From Elusimicrobiota bacterium (GTDB lineage: Bacteria; Elusimicrobiota; Elusimicrobia; JACQPE01), in NCBI GenBank assembly GCA_016205025.1, contig JACQJO010000052.1, positions 1-60,745 of the forward strand: a DNA stretch of 60,745 bases, written 5' to 3'. Shown one piece after another: positions 34,184 through 44,106 of this stretch. Numbering within the stretch: the stretch's first letter is position 1; each line of letters begins with the position of its first letter. The notes beneath the pieces were generated by a model, which made no database searches, had not been told where the DNA came from, and saw only the letters and a list, made by a program, of their open reading frames with translations. The translations under genes were made by a program, and so were the position numbers.

Positions 34184-35632
34184 GTGTTCTGCTTGACTCG
34201 GGCATTCGAGATAATTGTTTACCCTATTGTGATCTGGCGGATCTGCGGGTTCATTCCTTCCATGATCCGCCGCCGATTTAACGGTTCCCGCCTGGCACGC
34301 ATTGGCAGCGCCGCGCTGCATCTAAGCGCTTATTTCTGCGTGGGACTTCCCATCACCATCCTTTTTACCGGAGAAATTTTGATCACCGCTAATGAGTACC
34401 TAATGGCCGATCAGGAAGATTACCGCTTACAATCGGATTTTACCGAAGGCCGCGCCTCGAAAATCCTTTCGCTGCCGGGTCCTCCGGTGGAAAATCCGGA
34501 ACCGGTTCCGGCAGGGCCTACCGAGCAATACCGCGCGTATCTGACTGAATTATTTTCCCCGGTAGTCATTCAAAAAATGTCCACTCATCCCGAGTGGGAT
34601 ATCCCGGTCTCCCTGGACTTTGATGGGAATATCAATCCGCGTGACAATGTCGCCAATGAACCGCAATTTCGTCCTCATAAGGGGATCATCTACGGAGAAG
34701 TTACCGCAGAAACGGAAGATTCTTACTATTTGACCTATTCCCTGTACCATATTAAGGATTATGATCATCCCATCCGGGAAATGCTTTCCCACTGGACCTA
34801 CCACGATAATGACAATGAAGGCTTTCATATCCGGGTAGATAAAAAAAACCTGCAGGTGGCGGAAGTAGAAACATGGTTTCACAACCGGTTCTTACTTTTC
34901 AATTCGACGGGTAAAAGCGAGGGCACGGAACCGGTGCATGGGAAAATTCATCTGGAAAATGGAACCCATGTGATCATCTATGCGCAGCCGCAGGGTCATG
35001 GAGTTCGCTGTGTCCAGAATGTGGACAGAGAGAGCATTCGATCGAGAGTGAAGATCATGCGTCTTCAGGGGACCCGCAAACCAGTCCCGATCCAGGCCGA
35101 TGCCACACCCCAGATCGACGCTACCTACCAGATCCGGAATTTTGATGATTGGTACACCTGGGCGTTGGGTCCATTGGGCAGTGAAGGGAAAGGCGGGGGG
35201 ATGTTCGAAGAGGAAATTTTCCTGGGCGCCTACGAAGACGGAAGGCCAATGGTGATCGGCCGGTATATTGCGGGTTACGATTACGCGATCACAAGCTGGG
35301 CACGTCCCAAACCCATGTGGTCCTGGGATGACGGTTGGGATCAGATCCCGATTTTTATATGGCATTATTTTCCCAGTTATTCATTTGAATCTCACGGCGG
35401 CTCGGAATTATCTCACCTGTACCTTTATAACCGTCCGGTAGAAAAAACTTTTCACCGGAAAGCGGATGAATTACTTCCCCTGCTTTCTCTAGAGCTTAAA
35501 TTTCAGGAAGAGGATAAATGGCAAATCTTCAAAGAAGACCGCGGCCGTCATATAACCCATGATATGTACTGGAGAGCCGCGACCCTGTATCTGAAAAAAT
35601 ATGTGAATTACCTTTTTCATGCCCTCGGTTAA
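34184..35632 (+). CDS. Unrecognised membrane-anchored protein with His/Asp-rich core
   Basis: 482 residues from GTG 34184. The start is uncertain, with no Shine-Dalgarno. Two hydrophobic segments (~8-28 and ~45-70) precede a large soluble part. The latter has a conserved-looking cluster HIKDYDHPIREMLSHWTYHDNDNEG followed by VETWFHNRFLLF, later YAQPQGHGVRC and a Trp-rich stretch (RPKPMWSWDDGWDQIPIFIWHY). The acidic and His residues could bind metal. No family assigned. Confidence 0.5.
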   Translation: MFCLTRAFEIIVYPIVIWRICGFIPSMIRRRFNGSRLARIGSAALHLSAYFCVGLPITILFTGEILITANEYLMADQEDYRLQSDFTEGRASKILSLPGPPVENPEPVPAGPTEQYRAYLTELFSPVVIQKMSTHPEWDIPVSLDFDGNINPRDNVANEPQFRPHKGIIYGEVTAETEDSYYLTYSLYHIKDYDHPIREMLSHWTYHDNDNEGFHIRVDKKNLQVAEVETWFHNRFLLFNSTGKSEGTEPVHGKIHLENGTHVIIYAQPQGHGVRCVQNVDRESIRSRVKIMRLQGTRKPVPIQADATPQIDATYQIRNFDDWYTWALGPLGSEGKGGGMFEEEIFLGAYEDGRPMVIGRYIAGYDYAITSWARPKPMWSWDDGWDQIPIFIWHYFPSYSFESHGGSELSHLYLYNRPVEKTFHRKADELLPLLSLELKFQEEDKWQIFKEDRGRHITHDMYWRAATLYLKKYVNYLFHALG

Positions 35633-35705
35633 TTATTTGGAAGGCGTCATTTTTGTTAGATTGGCTATGTGTGGGGCGCATTGTTGCTCGGAGGTAAATT
35701 CAAAA

Positions 35706-36287
35706 ATGTCTAATCGAAATAAATGGGTTTTTATGGGCGTATTTTTGGGGTTTTTGCCCGTTTTCGCTTTCGCTCAACAGAAAACCTCGCCTGACCTTGC
35801 TAAAAAAAATGACGGCAGTTTTGTTCAATCTATTGAAAGACAAAAACAGACAAGCAACCAAGTTCTTCAGAAAAAAATTGAAGCGATCGAACGAAGTTAT
35901 AAAAGAAAGCAGGTTTTTGAAGGCGCGCAAAAACAAAAAAAAATAGATTTTGAGCTTATCATGACTAACGAGAACGATCTTTTTCTTGATTCACTAAAAA
36001 CGATGAGTCCTGAAGAGCGTAAGCCGGCTAGGCTTAGGGACCAGCGGGAGCGCCAAGAAAAATATAAAGTTTTTAATCAATCCCTCCAGGATGAGCGGGA
36101 TAAGTTTTACGAGACTGAAAGACAGCTGTCTTTGAAGGAACAAGCGGAAATTCAAAAACTTTGGAAACAACGGCCCCCGGCCGGCGGTTCAGCGGACGCT
36201 CCCGTGTGGCGGCCTGCCGGCACAAGGGGTAATCCCGCGAATAAGCGGGGCAAAACAATCAAGAAGAATCCCAAGGGCAACCCCTAA
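35706..36287 (+). CDS. Exported coiled-coil protein
   Basis: 193 residues from ATG 35706, favoured by GGAGG 11 nt upstream and a good signal peptide (MGVFLGFLPVFAFA). The mature part is charged and helical (QVLQKKIEAIERSYKRKQVF, RERQEKYKVFNQSLQDERDKFYETERQ), then a Pro/Gly/Lys-rich tail. Loosely like periplasmic helical proteins, but not assigned. A weak extra frame runs upstream to 35619. Confidence 0.6.
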   Translation: MSNRNKWVFMGVFLGFLPVFAFAQQKTSPDLAKKNDGSFVQSIERQKQTSNQVLQKKIEAIERSYKRKQVFEGAQKQKKIDFELIMTNENDLFLDSLKTMSPEERKPARLRDQRERQEKYKVFNQSLQDERDKFYETERQLSLKEQAEIQKLWKQRPPAGGSADAPVWRPAGTRGNPANKRGKTIKKNPKGNP

Positions 36288-36379
36288 TTTTACCGGCGCC
36301 TTCCTCCGTCCCCAGGGAAAACCATCCCATCTCTCCTTGTTTTTTGGGGTTCGCATGGTACGCTTATTAAGAGGTGAAA

Positions 36380-36946
36380 ATGAGCCTGGAAAGAGGGGTG
36401 TTGGCGTTGTTGATAGCCGGTTCTTTTTTAGCGGCGGGGGTTTTATTGTCTCAACAGACGGTTCAGACCAATTTTACGTCCCCATTGGGGGTTTTTAAGC
36501 GGTTGCGGTCGTCTGAAAATACCTGGCTTGCTGCACAGAGCGGTAATGTGGGCATAGGAACCACCGCTACGGTTGATCATAAGCTGGAGGTCCGCGGCGA
36601 GGTGGAAATTGAGGTTGATAACGCGGACAGCAAGTTGCGGTTTAATGATCCCGGAGATGATTTGTACTCCATGGGCGTTGACCGCTCGGATGCCGGTAAG
36701 TTTAAGATCAATAGGGGGGGCAACATTGGGGATAACAACGACATTGTGATCAACGATGCGGACGGCAACGTGGGCATCGGAACGCAAAGTCCCGCAAAAA
36801 AATTGCATGTCGCGGGGGATCTTCGCGTTGACGGTGTAGTTAGCGGTAATCTGGACGGCAGCGGCAATAGCGGACCCCTGCAAGTTAATTGTCCTGCGCC
36901 CGGACAACCGGGCAATGGCAACTGCTACGCGACTTACGCGCCTTGA
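36380..36946 (+). CDS. Exported fibre-like protein with GIGT/KLHV repeats
   Basis: About 188 residues from ATG 36380 (AGAGG upstream). Signal peptide/anchor ~5-27, then two copies of NVGIGT...KL.V.GD or GE (~residues 57-76 and 134-156), the motif of phage tail-fibre-like and cell-surface proteins whose chains trimerise. The end is CPAPGQPGNGNCYATYAP. Probably a short surface fibre. No chaperone peptidase is visible after it. Confidence 0.6.
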   Translation: MSLERGVLALLIAGSFLAAGVLLSQQTVQTNFTSPLGVFKRLRSSENTWLAAQSGNVGIGTTATVDHKLEVRGEVEIEVDNADSKLRFNDPGDDLYSMGVDRSDAGKFKINRGGNIGDNNDIVINDADGNVGIGTQSPAKKLHVAGDLRVDGVVSGNLDGSGNSGPLQVNCPAPGQPGNGNCYATYAP

Positions 36947-37001
36947 TTTAAACCTGCTACTTCAATTACGTTTATTTTTTGACAGTTTCGCACCTAGCTC
37001 C

Positions 37002-37111
37002 GCCTTGAGTCCCTTGAAAAAATTGCGGTCGGCTCCGGTGGAGCCGCCGCTTAGCTCTCGCCTTTTTCAAGAGAAAAAGGCTCCGAGATATTTTTTCAAG
37101 GGACTCAAGGC
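37002..37111. repeat. 110-bp nested palindrome
   Basis: Perfect 21-bp inverted ends (37002-37022 and 37091-37111, core CCTTGAGTCCCTTG). Between them are two more hairpins: GGCTCC/GGAGCC and GCCTTTTTC/GAAAAAGGC. A three-stem element of MITE size in the gap 36947-37165, which otherwise holds no gene. No clear target duplication. It may act as terminator for the gene upstream. Confidence 0.65.
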
Positions 37112-37165
37112 TGCGCGGCGACAAGAGTCCTGCTAAGGAAATACCTTTTATGCTAGATTGAGCGA

Positions 37166-38003
37166 GTGCGAGGGGTTTTTTTTCTTTTCTTGGGAGCCTT
37201 CCTGTGTTCTTGCGCCAAGCAGGAGACGTTGAGTTCAGCCAAAGATGCTGACGCGGTTTTATTTAAAATCGGGTCCGTTTATCTGACCCGCGAGGAGATG
37301 GAGTCGCGTATTTTGGAGTTGGGGCCGGAATTCGTGACCTACCTTAAGACCTCTCAAGGAAAGAAGGCGATTTTAGATGTCTTGATTAGGCAAAAGATTT
37401 TGGCCCGGGCCGCGTATGACAAAGGGCTGCACCGCCATCAGGTGGTTAAAGAGGAGACGGCGAGGCTTAAAAAAGAGCAGGACCGCGCCCTGCGGCTTTA
37501 TCGCGAAGGATTGCTGATCAATTTGTTGCTTGAGCAGTTAAAAGACAAAGAGATGAAGGTGACCGAGGAGGAGATTGCGGCTTACTATAACGATCACCGC
37601 AATCTCTACGGCGCTCGCCACATTCTTTTGGCGGACAAGCAGAGGGCCGAGGCGCTTTTTGAGGATTTAAAGAAAAAAGGCGCGGTCAGCGCGCAGGATT
37701 TTGGGCGCTTGGCCCAGATTCATTCCTTGGAGTCGCAGAGCGCCAGGGAGGCCGGAAGGCTGCCTCCTTTCTTGGAGGGCGAAATGGAAGACAGTTTCAC
37801 GCGCGGCGTTCACGCGCTTGGCGCCGGCCAGATTTCAGGGCCCGTGGAAACCAAGGCGGGTTATCATTTGATTTATTTGGAATCGACCACGGTGGCGGCC
37901 TTTAATAACGAGTATCAGGAGCGCGTGCGCCGGATTTTAGAGAGAAAAAAATTGGAAAATTTACTGGATGGTTGGAGGAATAAATACGTCGTGGAGGTAA
38001 AAG

Positions 38004-38032
<29 letters not shown>
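37166..38032 (+). CDS. PpiC-type peptidyl-prolyl isomerase lipoprotein
   Basis: 288 residues, GTG start. Lipobox FLCSC with Cys16 as lipid site. A SurA-like N-terminal chaperone region (~30-140) precedes a parvulin domain (~145-250) with YGARHILLADKQRAEALFEDLKKKG, LPPFLEGEMEDSFTRGVHALGAGQISGPVETKAGYHLIYL. The QARHIL-type start and final YHLIYLE are diagnostic. It folds secreted proteins in the periplasm. It is directly followed by, and overlaps, a second foldase gene. Confidence 0.82.
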
Positions 38033-39359
<1,327 letters not shown>

Positions 39360-39370
39360 TCGGCCCAAAC

Positions 39371-40924
39371 ATGGCCAATATCAAGACACAGGAGCTAAAG
39401 AAAAGAGCCGAGAAGGCCTTGGCCGGCGGCGGACCGGAAAAAAACCGCATGCAAAAGGAGAGGGGCAAGCTTCTGGCCAGGGAAAGAATTGATTATCTTT
39501 TGGACCCCGGCACGTTTCAGGAACTGGGCCTTTTGGTCAAGACCGGCGCCGTTGAATTTGGGTTGAAGGAAAAAGAACTGGCCGGCGACGGGGTTGTCAC
39601 GGGGCTTGGAAAAATTAACGGCCGGCCTGTGGCCGTTTTCGCGCAGGATTTCACGGTTTTGGGCGGAACGCTCGGCTTGGCGCACGCCTCAAAAATTTCC
39701 CGGCTGATGGATTTGGCCCTGCAGAGCCGGTTTCCGGTGATCGGCCTGTGCGATTCGGGCGGCGCGCGCATTCAAGAGGGGGTTGACAGCCTGGGAGGCT
39801 ATGGGGAAATTTTTTATCGAAACGTCATGGCTTCGGGGCTTATCCCTCAAATTTCAGCCATTCTCGGCCCTTGCGCCGGCGGAGCGGTTTATTCCCCGGC
39901 TTTGACTGATTTCATTTTCATGGTAGAGGGTATTTCGCATATGTTTATTACCGGACCCGAGGTGGTTCAAAAGGCCACCGGCGAAATCACGGATTTCGAT
40001 TCTTTGGGCGGCGCCAATATCCACGGGGAAAGATCCGGAGTGTGCCACTTTGTTTCCCCCAGCGAAGAAGATTGTTTCCGAACCATTCGGGAGCTCTTGA
40101 GCTATTTGCCCAGCCATCAGGGCGAAACTCCTCCTTACGAGGAATCCCGCGATGATCCGCGGCGAACCAGTGATAAGCTAGATGAGCTGGCCAGCCAAGA
40201 TTCGCGCAAACCCTACGACGTTCGTTTGGTGATCCGGGAGATAGCGGACGGCGGAAAATTTTTGGAAGCGGCCAAACGCTTCGCGCCCAACCTGGTGGTT
40301 GGCTTTGGGCGCATGGCGGGCAACGTTGTGGGTTTCGTGGCGAATAATCCTTCAAGCCAGGCGGGAAGTCTGGATATTTTGGCCAGCCAGAAAGGGGCGC
40401 GGTTCGTGCGCTTTTGCGATGCTTTTAATATTCCGATCGTGACGCTGGTTGACGTTCCCGGTTACTGGCCCGGAATTACCCAGGAACACGGCGGCGTCAT
40501 CCTGCACGGCTCGAAACTCCTTTTCGCTTATGGCGAAGCGACGGTCCCTAAGGTGACGGTTATTTTGAAAAAGGCTTATGGCGGAGCCTACGACGTGATG
40601 GGTTCCAAGCACGTGGGAGCCGATATTAATTTTAGCTGGCCAACGGCCGAGATCGCGGTGATGGGAGCCGAGGGGGCGGTCCAGATTCTTTATTCCAAAG
40701 AGGTCTCACGGGCCCCCAATCCCGAGGCTTACCTGACTGAAAAGATCAGCCAGTATCGTGAACATTTTGTCAATCCCTGGACCAGCGCCCAGAAGGGGTA
40801 TATTGATGAGGTGATCGAGCCTGCCCGAACCCGCGAAAAAGTGGTCACGGCCCTGCAGTTTCTTTTGCGCGGCAATCCCCGCAAACCCCTTTTGCCCAGA
40901 AAACACACGAACGTACCTTTGTAG
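39371..40924 (+). CDS. Acyl-CoA carboxylase carboxyltransferase (beta) subunit
   Basis: 517 residues with two crotonase-like halves: MQKERGKLLARERIDYLLDPGTF, CDSGGARIQEGVDSLGGYGEIFYRN and GPCAGGAVYSPALTDFIFMV in the N-half, VDVPGYWPGITQEHGGVILHGSKLLFAYGEATVPKVTVI and KKAYGGAYDVMGSKHVGADINFSWP in the C-half. This is the propionyl-/methylmalonyl-CoA carboxyltransferase (PccB/MmdA) type. It moves CO2 between biotin and acyl-CoA. No biotin carrier or carboxylase is nearby, so carboxylase versus decarboxylase cannot be told. Confidence 0.9.
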   Translation: MANIKTQELKKRAEKALAGGGPEKNRMQKERGKLLARERIDYLLDPGTFQELGLLVKTGAVEFGLKEKELAGDGVVTGLGKINGRPVAVFAQDFTVLGGTLGLAHASKISRLMDLALQSRFPVIGLCDSGGARIQEGVDSLGGYGEIFYRNVMASGLIPQISAILGPCAGGAVYSPALTDFIFMVEGISHMFITGPEVVQKATGEITDFDSLGGANIHGERSGVCHFVSPSEEDCFRTIRELLSYLPSHQGETPPYEESRDDPRRTSDKLDELASQDSRKPYDVRLVIREIADGGKFLEAAKRFAPNLVVGFGRMAGNVVGFVANNPSSQAGSLDILASQKGARFVRFCDAFNIPIVTLVDVPGYWPGITQEHGGVILHGSKLLFAYGEATVPKVTVILKKAYGGAYDVMGSKHVGADINFSWPTAEIAVMGAEGAVQILYSKEVSRAPNPEAYLTEKISQYREHFVNPWTSAQKGYIDEVIEPARTREKVVTALQFLLRGNPRKPLLPRKHTNVPL

Positions 40925-41035
40925 AAGGTAACTAAGGTTACTAAGGTAACGAAGGTGACTAAGGCCGGTAAAGAATTCTTTATTTCACCTAATTCTTTAG
41001 TCACCTTAGTCACCTTAGTCACCTTAGTCACCCTC
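40925..41035 (+). repeat. Interrupted inverted tandem repeat coding the LptC lipoprotein signal
   Basis: Left arm: AAGGTAACT/AAGGTGACT units of 9 bp at ~40925-40963. Right arm: TTAGTCACC units of 9 bp, four copies, at ~40998-41034. The right arm encodes SLVTLVTLVTLVTLPSC, including the lipobox. The left arm holds the GTG start and basic residues. Confidence 0.85.
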
Positions 41036-41500
41036 CCCTCTTGCAAGGCGCCATCCTCCTCGGCGCGTAAACCAGATGCCGCGATGTCTCTAGATGAGAA
41101 CCGGCCCAAGATGAAAGATTTCGTGATGACGACTCACGAAGGACCTTATTTGCGCCACCGGCTTTACGCCGATCAGGCGCATCTTTTTGAGCAAGACAAG
41201 AAGGTGCTTGTGTTCGCTCCTAAATTGGAGATTTATCAAAAGGAATCCGCCGCCGATTTGTTGGTTCGGGCCGAGGGCGACGAGGGTTTGATTTGGCTGG
41301 ACACCAAAGACGTCATGTTTCGGGAAAATGTTCGTTACCGGGTCATCCCAAAAAAATATCATTTAACGACCTCCAGGCTTTATTACTGGTACCAAAGGGG
41401 AGAAACTGAAGTGCCGGAGGGCACGGGTTATGTGTTGACCACCACCAGCGGCACGGTCGAGGGTTCCGGAATGATTTCGAGAGAGGATTTGACGCAATAA
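40955..41500 (+). CDS. lptC: LptC-like LPS export protein (lipoprotein form)
   Basis: 181 residues, GTG start. The signal is MTKAGKEFFI followed by the VTL repeat and LPSC, so Cys30 is the predicted lipidation site. The mature part (~45-175) is a beta-rich OstA/LptC-like domain: FVMTTHEGPYLRHRLYADQAHLF, LVFAPKLEIYQ, WLDTKDVMFRENVRYR, TTTSGTVEGSGM. LptC links the inner-membrane LptBFG complex to LptA. Assignment rests on fold pattern and on lptA and lptB directly downstream (TAATG overlap with lptA). The whole signal sequence is coded by a tandem repeat. Confidence 0.75.
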   Translation: MTKAGKEFFISPNSLVTLVTLVTLVTLPSCKAPSSSARKPDAAMSLDENRPKMKDFVMTTHEGPYLRHRLYADQAHLFEQDKKVLVFAPKLEIYQKESAADLLVRAEGDEGLIWLDTKDVMFRENVRYRVIPKKYHLTTSRLYYWYQRGETEVPEGTGYVLTTTSGTVEGSGMISREDLTQ

Positions 41501-42078
41501 TGAGAAAGGCGACAAAGGCGACAAAAGCGATAAAGGCCACAGGAGGAAAGGAATATGGAAAGCTTTTTTTGACCGCTCCTTGTGTCGCCTTTGTCGCCTT
41601 TGTCGCCTTTCCTATTTTAGCGCAGGAAACTGTCAAGTCCAAAAAGGGAAACTTTGAGGTCAAAAATTACCGCATGAAAGCGCGTAAAACCGTTTGGGAC
41701 AATAAAACAGGCGTTTTAAACGCCGAGGGGAACGTGGACATTGTTCTTAACTTGACGGATAAAACAACGGCGCATATTTTTTGCGACCAGGCCCAGGAAA
41801 ACCAGACAGAGGGAACCGGCCAAGCCTGGGGCAACGTGCGGGCCGTCTGGCAGGAGGTGACGATTTTAAGCGACCGGGCCAGATGGAATATGGATAAACA
41901 AGAGGTTCTTTTTTTTATGGATAAGCGCGCAACCGTCCGGCGGGGCCATGCGACGCATAAAGATTTCATGAAGGGCTGGTTGGAGATGGATTTTGACACT
42001 CTTGAAGACCGGATCAATCAGGAGCGCCAATCTTTCGTCACCGCCACGAAAGCCAAGGGGGTTTGGACACCCAAATGA
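41500..42078 (+). CDS. lptA: LptA/OstA-like periplasmic LPS-binding protein
   Basis: 192 residues. Signal peptide: basic part KATKATKAIKATGGK and hydrophobic part APCVAFVAFVAFPILA, cleaved near Ala41. The OstA-N type beta-jelly roll follows (NFEVKNYRMKARKTVWDNKTGVLNAEGNVDIVL, ATHIFCDQ-like strands, WGNVRAVWQEVTILSDRARWNMDKQEV). LptA forms the bridge carrying LPS to the outer membrane. It overlaps lptC (1 bp) and lptB (ATGA). Both parts of the signal peptide come from opposite arms of one inverted tandem repeat. Confidence 0.8.
   Translation: MRKATKATKAIKATGGKEYGKLFLTAPCVAFVAFVAFPILAQETVKSKKGNFEVKNYRMKARKTVWDNKTGVLNAEGNVDIVLNLTDKTTAHIFCDQAQENQTEGTGQAWGNVRAVWQEVTILSDRARWNMDKQEVLFFMDKRATVRRGHATHKDFMKGWLEMDFDTLEDRINQERQSFVTATKAKGVWTPK
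41505..41613 (+). repeat. Interrupted inverted tandem repeat coding the LptA signal peptide
   Basis: Left arm: AAGGCGACA units (9 bp, ~3-4 copies from 41506). Right arm: GTCGCCTTT units (9 bp, three copies to ~41612). The unit length of three codons gives KAT repeats on the left and VAF repeats on the right. Confidence 0.85.
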
Positions 42079-42794
42079 TTCTCGAAGCCAAAGACCTTGT
42101 CCATTTCTATGGTAAGCGTAAAGTCTTAGATAACGTCAGCATACGGGCCTCCTCCGGCGAGATCGTCGGGCTTTTGGGGCCCAACGGGGCCGGAAAGACG
42201 ACCTGTTTTCGCATCATGGCCGGATTGATGAGGCCGGGCGGCGGCGAGGTTTTAGTGGACAGTCAGCCGGTGACCCGCCGGGCGATCTATCAGAGAGCCA
42301 GGATGGGGCTGGGGTACCTTCCTCAAGAAAGTTCCGTTTTTCGTTCCCTGACGGTAACCGAAAATATCCTTGTGGCCCTGGCGGCCATCAAGTTTCCGAA
42401 GAATCAAGCCCGCGAAAAAGCCGCCGCCATCATTGATGAATATCAATTGGCGCACGTGGCCGGCCAGCCCAGCCACACGCTTTCCGGCGGGGAGCGCCGC
42501 CGTCTTGAAATCGCGCGCGCCATCGCGGCCGAACCCAAGATTTTGATGCTGGATGAGCCTTTTACGGGAATCGATCCCATCACGGTTGACGAACTGCGCA
42601 TGCTCTTGGGACGTTTGAAGGGCCGCGGCATCGGCATCGTTTTGACCGATCACAATGCGCGTGAAACATTGAAGGTTATCGATCGTTCCTATTTGATTCA
42701 TAGCGGCAAAATTTTAACGCAAGGCGACGCCCAATCGTTACTTAACGACGAGCGCGCGCGGCGGTTATATTTGGGATGGGAAATGACGTTATGA
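42075..42794 (+). CDS. lptB: LPS export ABC transporter ATP-binding protein
   Basis: 239 residues from ATG 42075, which overlaps the lptA stop (ATGA). A TTG at 42063 is also in frame. Walker A GPNGAGKTT, Q-loop YLPQESSVFRSLTV, signature LSGGERRR, Walker B ILMLDEPFTGIDP, His-loop LTDHN. The GLGYLPQE and final LNDERARRLYLG are typical of LptB. It powers LPS extraction with LptF and LptG, which are not in the window. Just after the stop (42800-42819) lies AGCGAAGCGAGGC, a solo tail of the junction repeat. Confidence 0.93.
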   Translation: MILEAKDLVHFYGKRKVLDNVSIRASSGEIVGLLGPNGAGKTTCFRIMAGLMRPGGGEVLVDSQPVTRRAIYQRARMGLGYLPQESSVFRSLTVTENILVALAAIKFPKNQAREKAAAIIDEYQLAHVAGQPSHTLSGGERRRLEIARAIAAEPKILMLDEPFTGIDPITVDELRMLLGRLKGRGIGIVLTDHNARETLKVIDRSYLIHSGKILTQGDAQSLLNDERARRLYLGWEMTL

Positions 42795-42882
42795 TCTCCA
42801 GCGAAGCGAGGCATTCCGATTTGATATGCTAATGCCGGATCATTTAAGTCACCGCAATCTTTGAGGGAGAGCCGGAGGAACT

Positions 42883-43473
42883 ATGCAGATTCAAATCACA
42901 GCGCGGCATGTCAGTCTTACTGAAGCCATCGCTAATTATCTCACCAAAAAGATTAATCGCTTGGAGCGCTATTACGACCATCTTGTCTGGGCTAACGCCG
43001 TTTTAAGCGTTGAGAAACACCGGCATTTCGCTGAAGTCATCATTCATTCCCCTCTTCACACCCTTAAGGCCAAAACGGAGGCAGACGACCTTTACGCCGC
43101 GATTGATTTGGTGGCCGATAAGGTGGAAAGGCAGCTTAAGAAAATTAAAGAAAAACAGAGAGACCGGCACAACAGGGCCCGCCGCGCCATGGACCAATCA
43201 GGACGGGCCGCGGCCTATTATTTCAACACCGCTTTGGCCGCCGGTTTGGTGTCCGACGGTGTGATTGACCGCCCCGTCAGTCCTTGGCCCCAATCCATCT
43301 CGGTCGTCAAGCAGGTCCCGGTCAAACCCATGGCCGTTGACGAGGCCATAAGGACGATGGACAGCTTGGGCTACACGTTTTGGATGTTTTTAAACAAGAA
43401 TTCCCGCAAGTTTAACGTGATCTTTAAGCGTTCGGATCAGAGTTACGGTATTTTGGAGCCGGCAGCCAGATGA
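42883..43473 (+). CDS. hpf: Ribosome hibernation promoting factor, long form
   Basis: 196 residues, GGAGGAACT before ATG. The N-terminal S30AE/YfiA domain (1-~100: MQIQITARHVSLTEAIANYLTKKINRLERYYD, HRHFAEVIIHSPLHTLKAKTEADDLYAAIDLVADKVERQLKK) binds the decoding centre. The C-terminal domain (~140-195: VKQVPVKPMAVDEAIRTMDSLGYTFWMFLNKNSRKFNVIFKRSDQSYGILEP) dimerises ribosomes to 100S particles. First gene of the hpf-ptsN-hprK-rapZ-PTS set, an order like the rpoN-hpf-ptsN-rapZ region of other bacteria. Confidence 0.93.
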   Translation: MQIQITARHVSLTEAIANYLTKKINRLERYYDHLVWANAVLSVEKHRHFAEVIIHSPLHTLKAKTEADDLYAAIDLVADKVERQLKKIKEKQRDRHNRARRAMDQSGRAAAYYFNTALAAGLVSDGVIDRPVSPWPQSISVVKQVPVKPMAVDEAIRTMDSLGYTFWMFLNKNSRKFNVIFKRSDQSYGILEPAAR

Positions 43474-43637
43474 AAATTTTACCCGGTAAAATTTTCATGC
43501 GTATGAGCGTGAGAGCGTATGAGAGTATGAGCGTGGGGGAAAATTTCTTTTTCGCTCCTTCGCCCTTACGCTCACACGCTCACACGCTCACACTTTCATA
43601 CGTGGCGCCGAGCGAGGCGAGGCCTCGACATGTCTAA
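43470..43637 (+). repeat. Operon-junction repeat with open 55-codon frame (hpf / ptsN)
   Basis: Stop hairpin GAAAATTTTACC/GGTAAAATTTTC, left arm of GTATGAGCGTGAGAGC units, purine/pyrimidine spacer, right arm with three ACGCTCAC units, and tail GAGCGAGGCGAGG 7 nt before the ptsN ATG. The frame from ATG 43470 (overlapping the hpf stop) is open to TAA 43635-43637, just inside ptsN. Confidence 0.75.
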
Positions 43638-44106
43638 ACCCGCGGCATCGGTCAAGATTCTGGATATCTTAAAACCTGATTTTGTTTTGCTTGATCTGAA
43701 AAGCGCCGTCAAAAAAGACATGCTGGCCGAGATGACCGATTACCTCATGGACAAGGAAAGCGATGAAATCAAGAGCGAGGTCGTCGGGGCTTTGCTGGAT
43801 CGCGAAAAATTGGGCTCCACCGGCATCGGCTCCGGCGTGGCCGTGCCTCATGCCAAGTCATCGCGGGTAAGCCAAATTATGTGCGCTTTAGGCATTTCAA
43901 AGAAAGGCATCGAGTTCGAGGCTTTGGATCAAGCGCCCGTCTACCTGATTTTTCTTCTAGTCGCCCCTCCCAATTCGCAAAGCGAGCATCTTAATATCCT
44001 GGCGCGTATCGTCCGGCTCTTGAAAGACCGGGTTTTTCGTCAGGCGCTGCGGGAAGCCAAGAGCAAGGAAGAAGTTTTGCGGCTGATCGCGGCAGAGGAC
44101 GTCTGA
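43630..44106 (+). CDS. ptsN: PTS EIIA, nitrogen-regulatory/fructose type
   Basis: 158 residues. The EIIA-2 domain has the phosphorylated His74 in STGIGSGVAVPHAKS, LGISKKGIEF and the end LNILARIVRLLKDRVFRQALREA. It accepts phosphate from HPr-type carriers and acts as a regulator rather than a sugar importer when no EIIB/EIIC accompanies it. Placed between hpf and hprK. Its stop is the left edge of a shortened junction repeat, and its ATG is served by the GCGAGG of the previous one. Confidence 0.9.
   Translation: MSKPAASVKILDILKPDFVLLDLKSAVKKDMLAEMTDYLMDKESDEIKSEVVGALLDREKLGSTGIGSGVAVPHAKSSRVSQIMCALGISKKGIEFEALDQAPVYLIFLLVAPPNSQSEHLNILARIVRLLKDRVFRQALREAKSKEEVLRLIAAEDV

Noticed and set aside
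40729..41109. Minus-strand ORF over the lptC repeat with a VTK repeat and hydrophobic VTL part
   Set aside because: The arms are inverted, so the opposite strand also codes basic then hydrophobic residues. The rest of the frame has no family and lies antisense to two good genes.
41343..41663. Minus-strand ORF over the lptA repeat
   Set aside because: Same mirror effect of the inverted repeat. Antisense to lptC and lptA.
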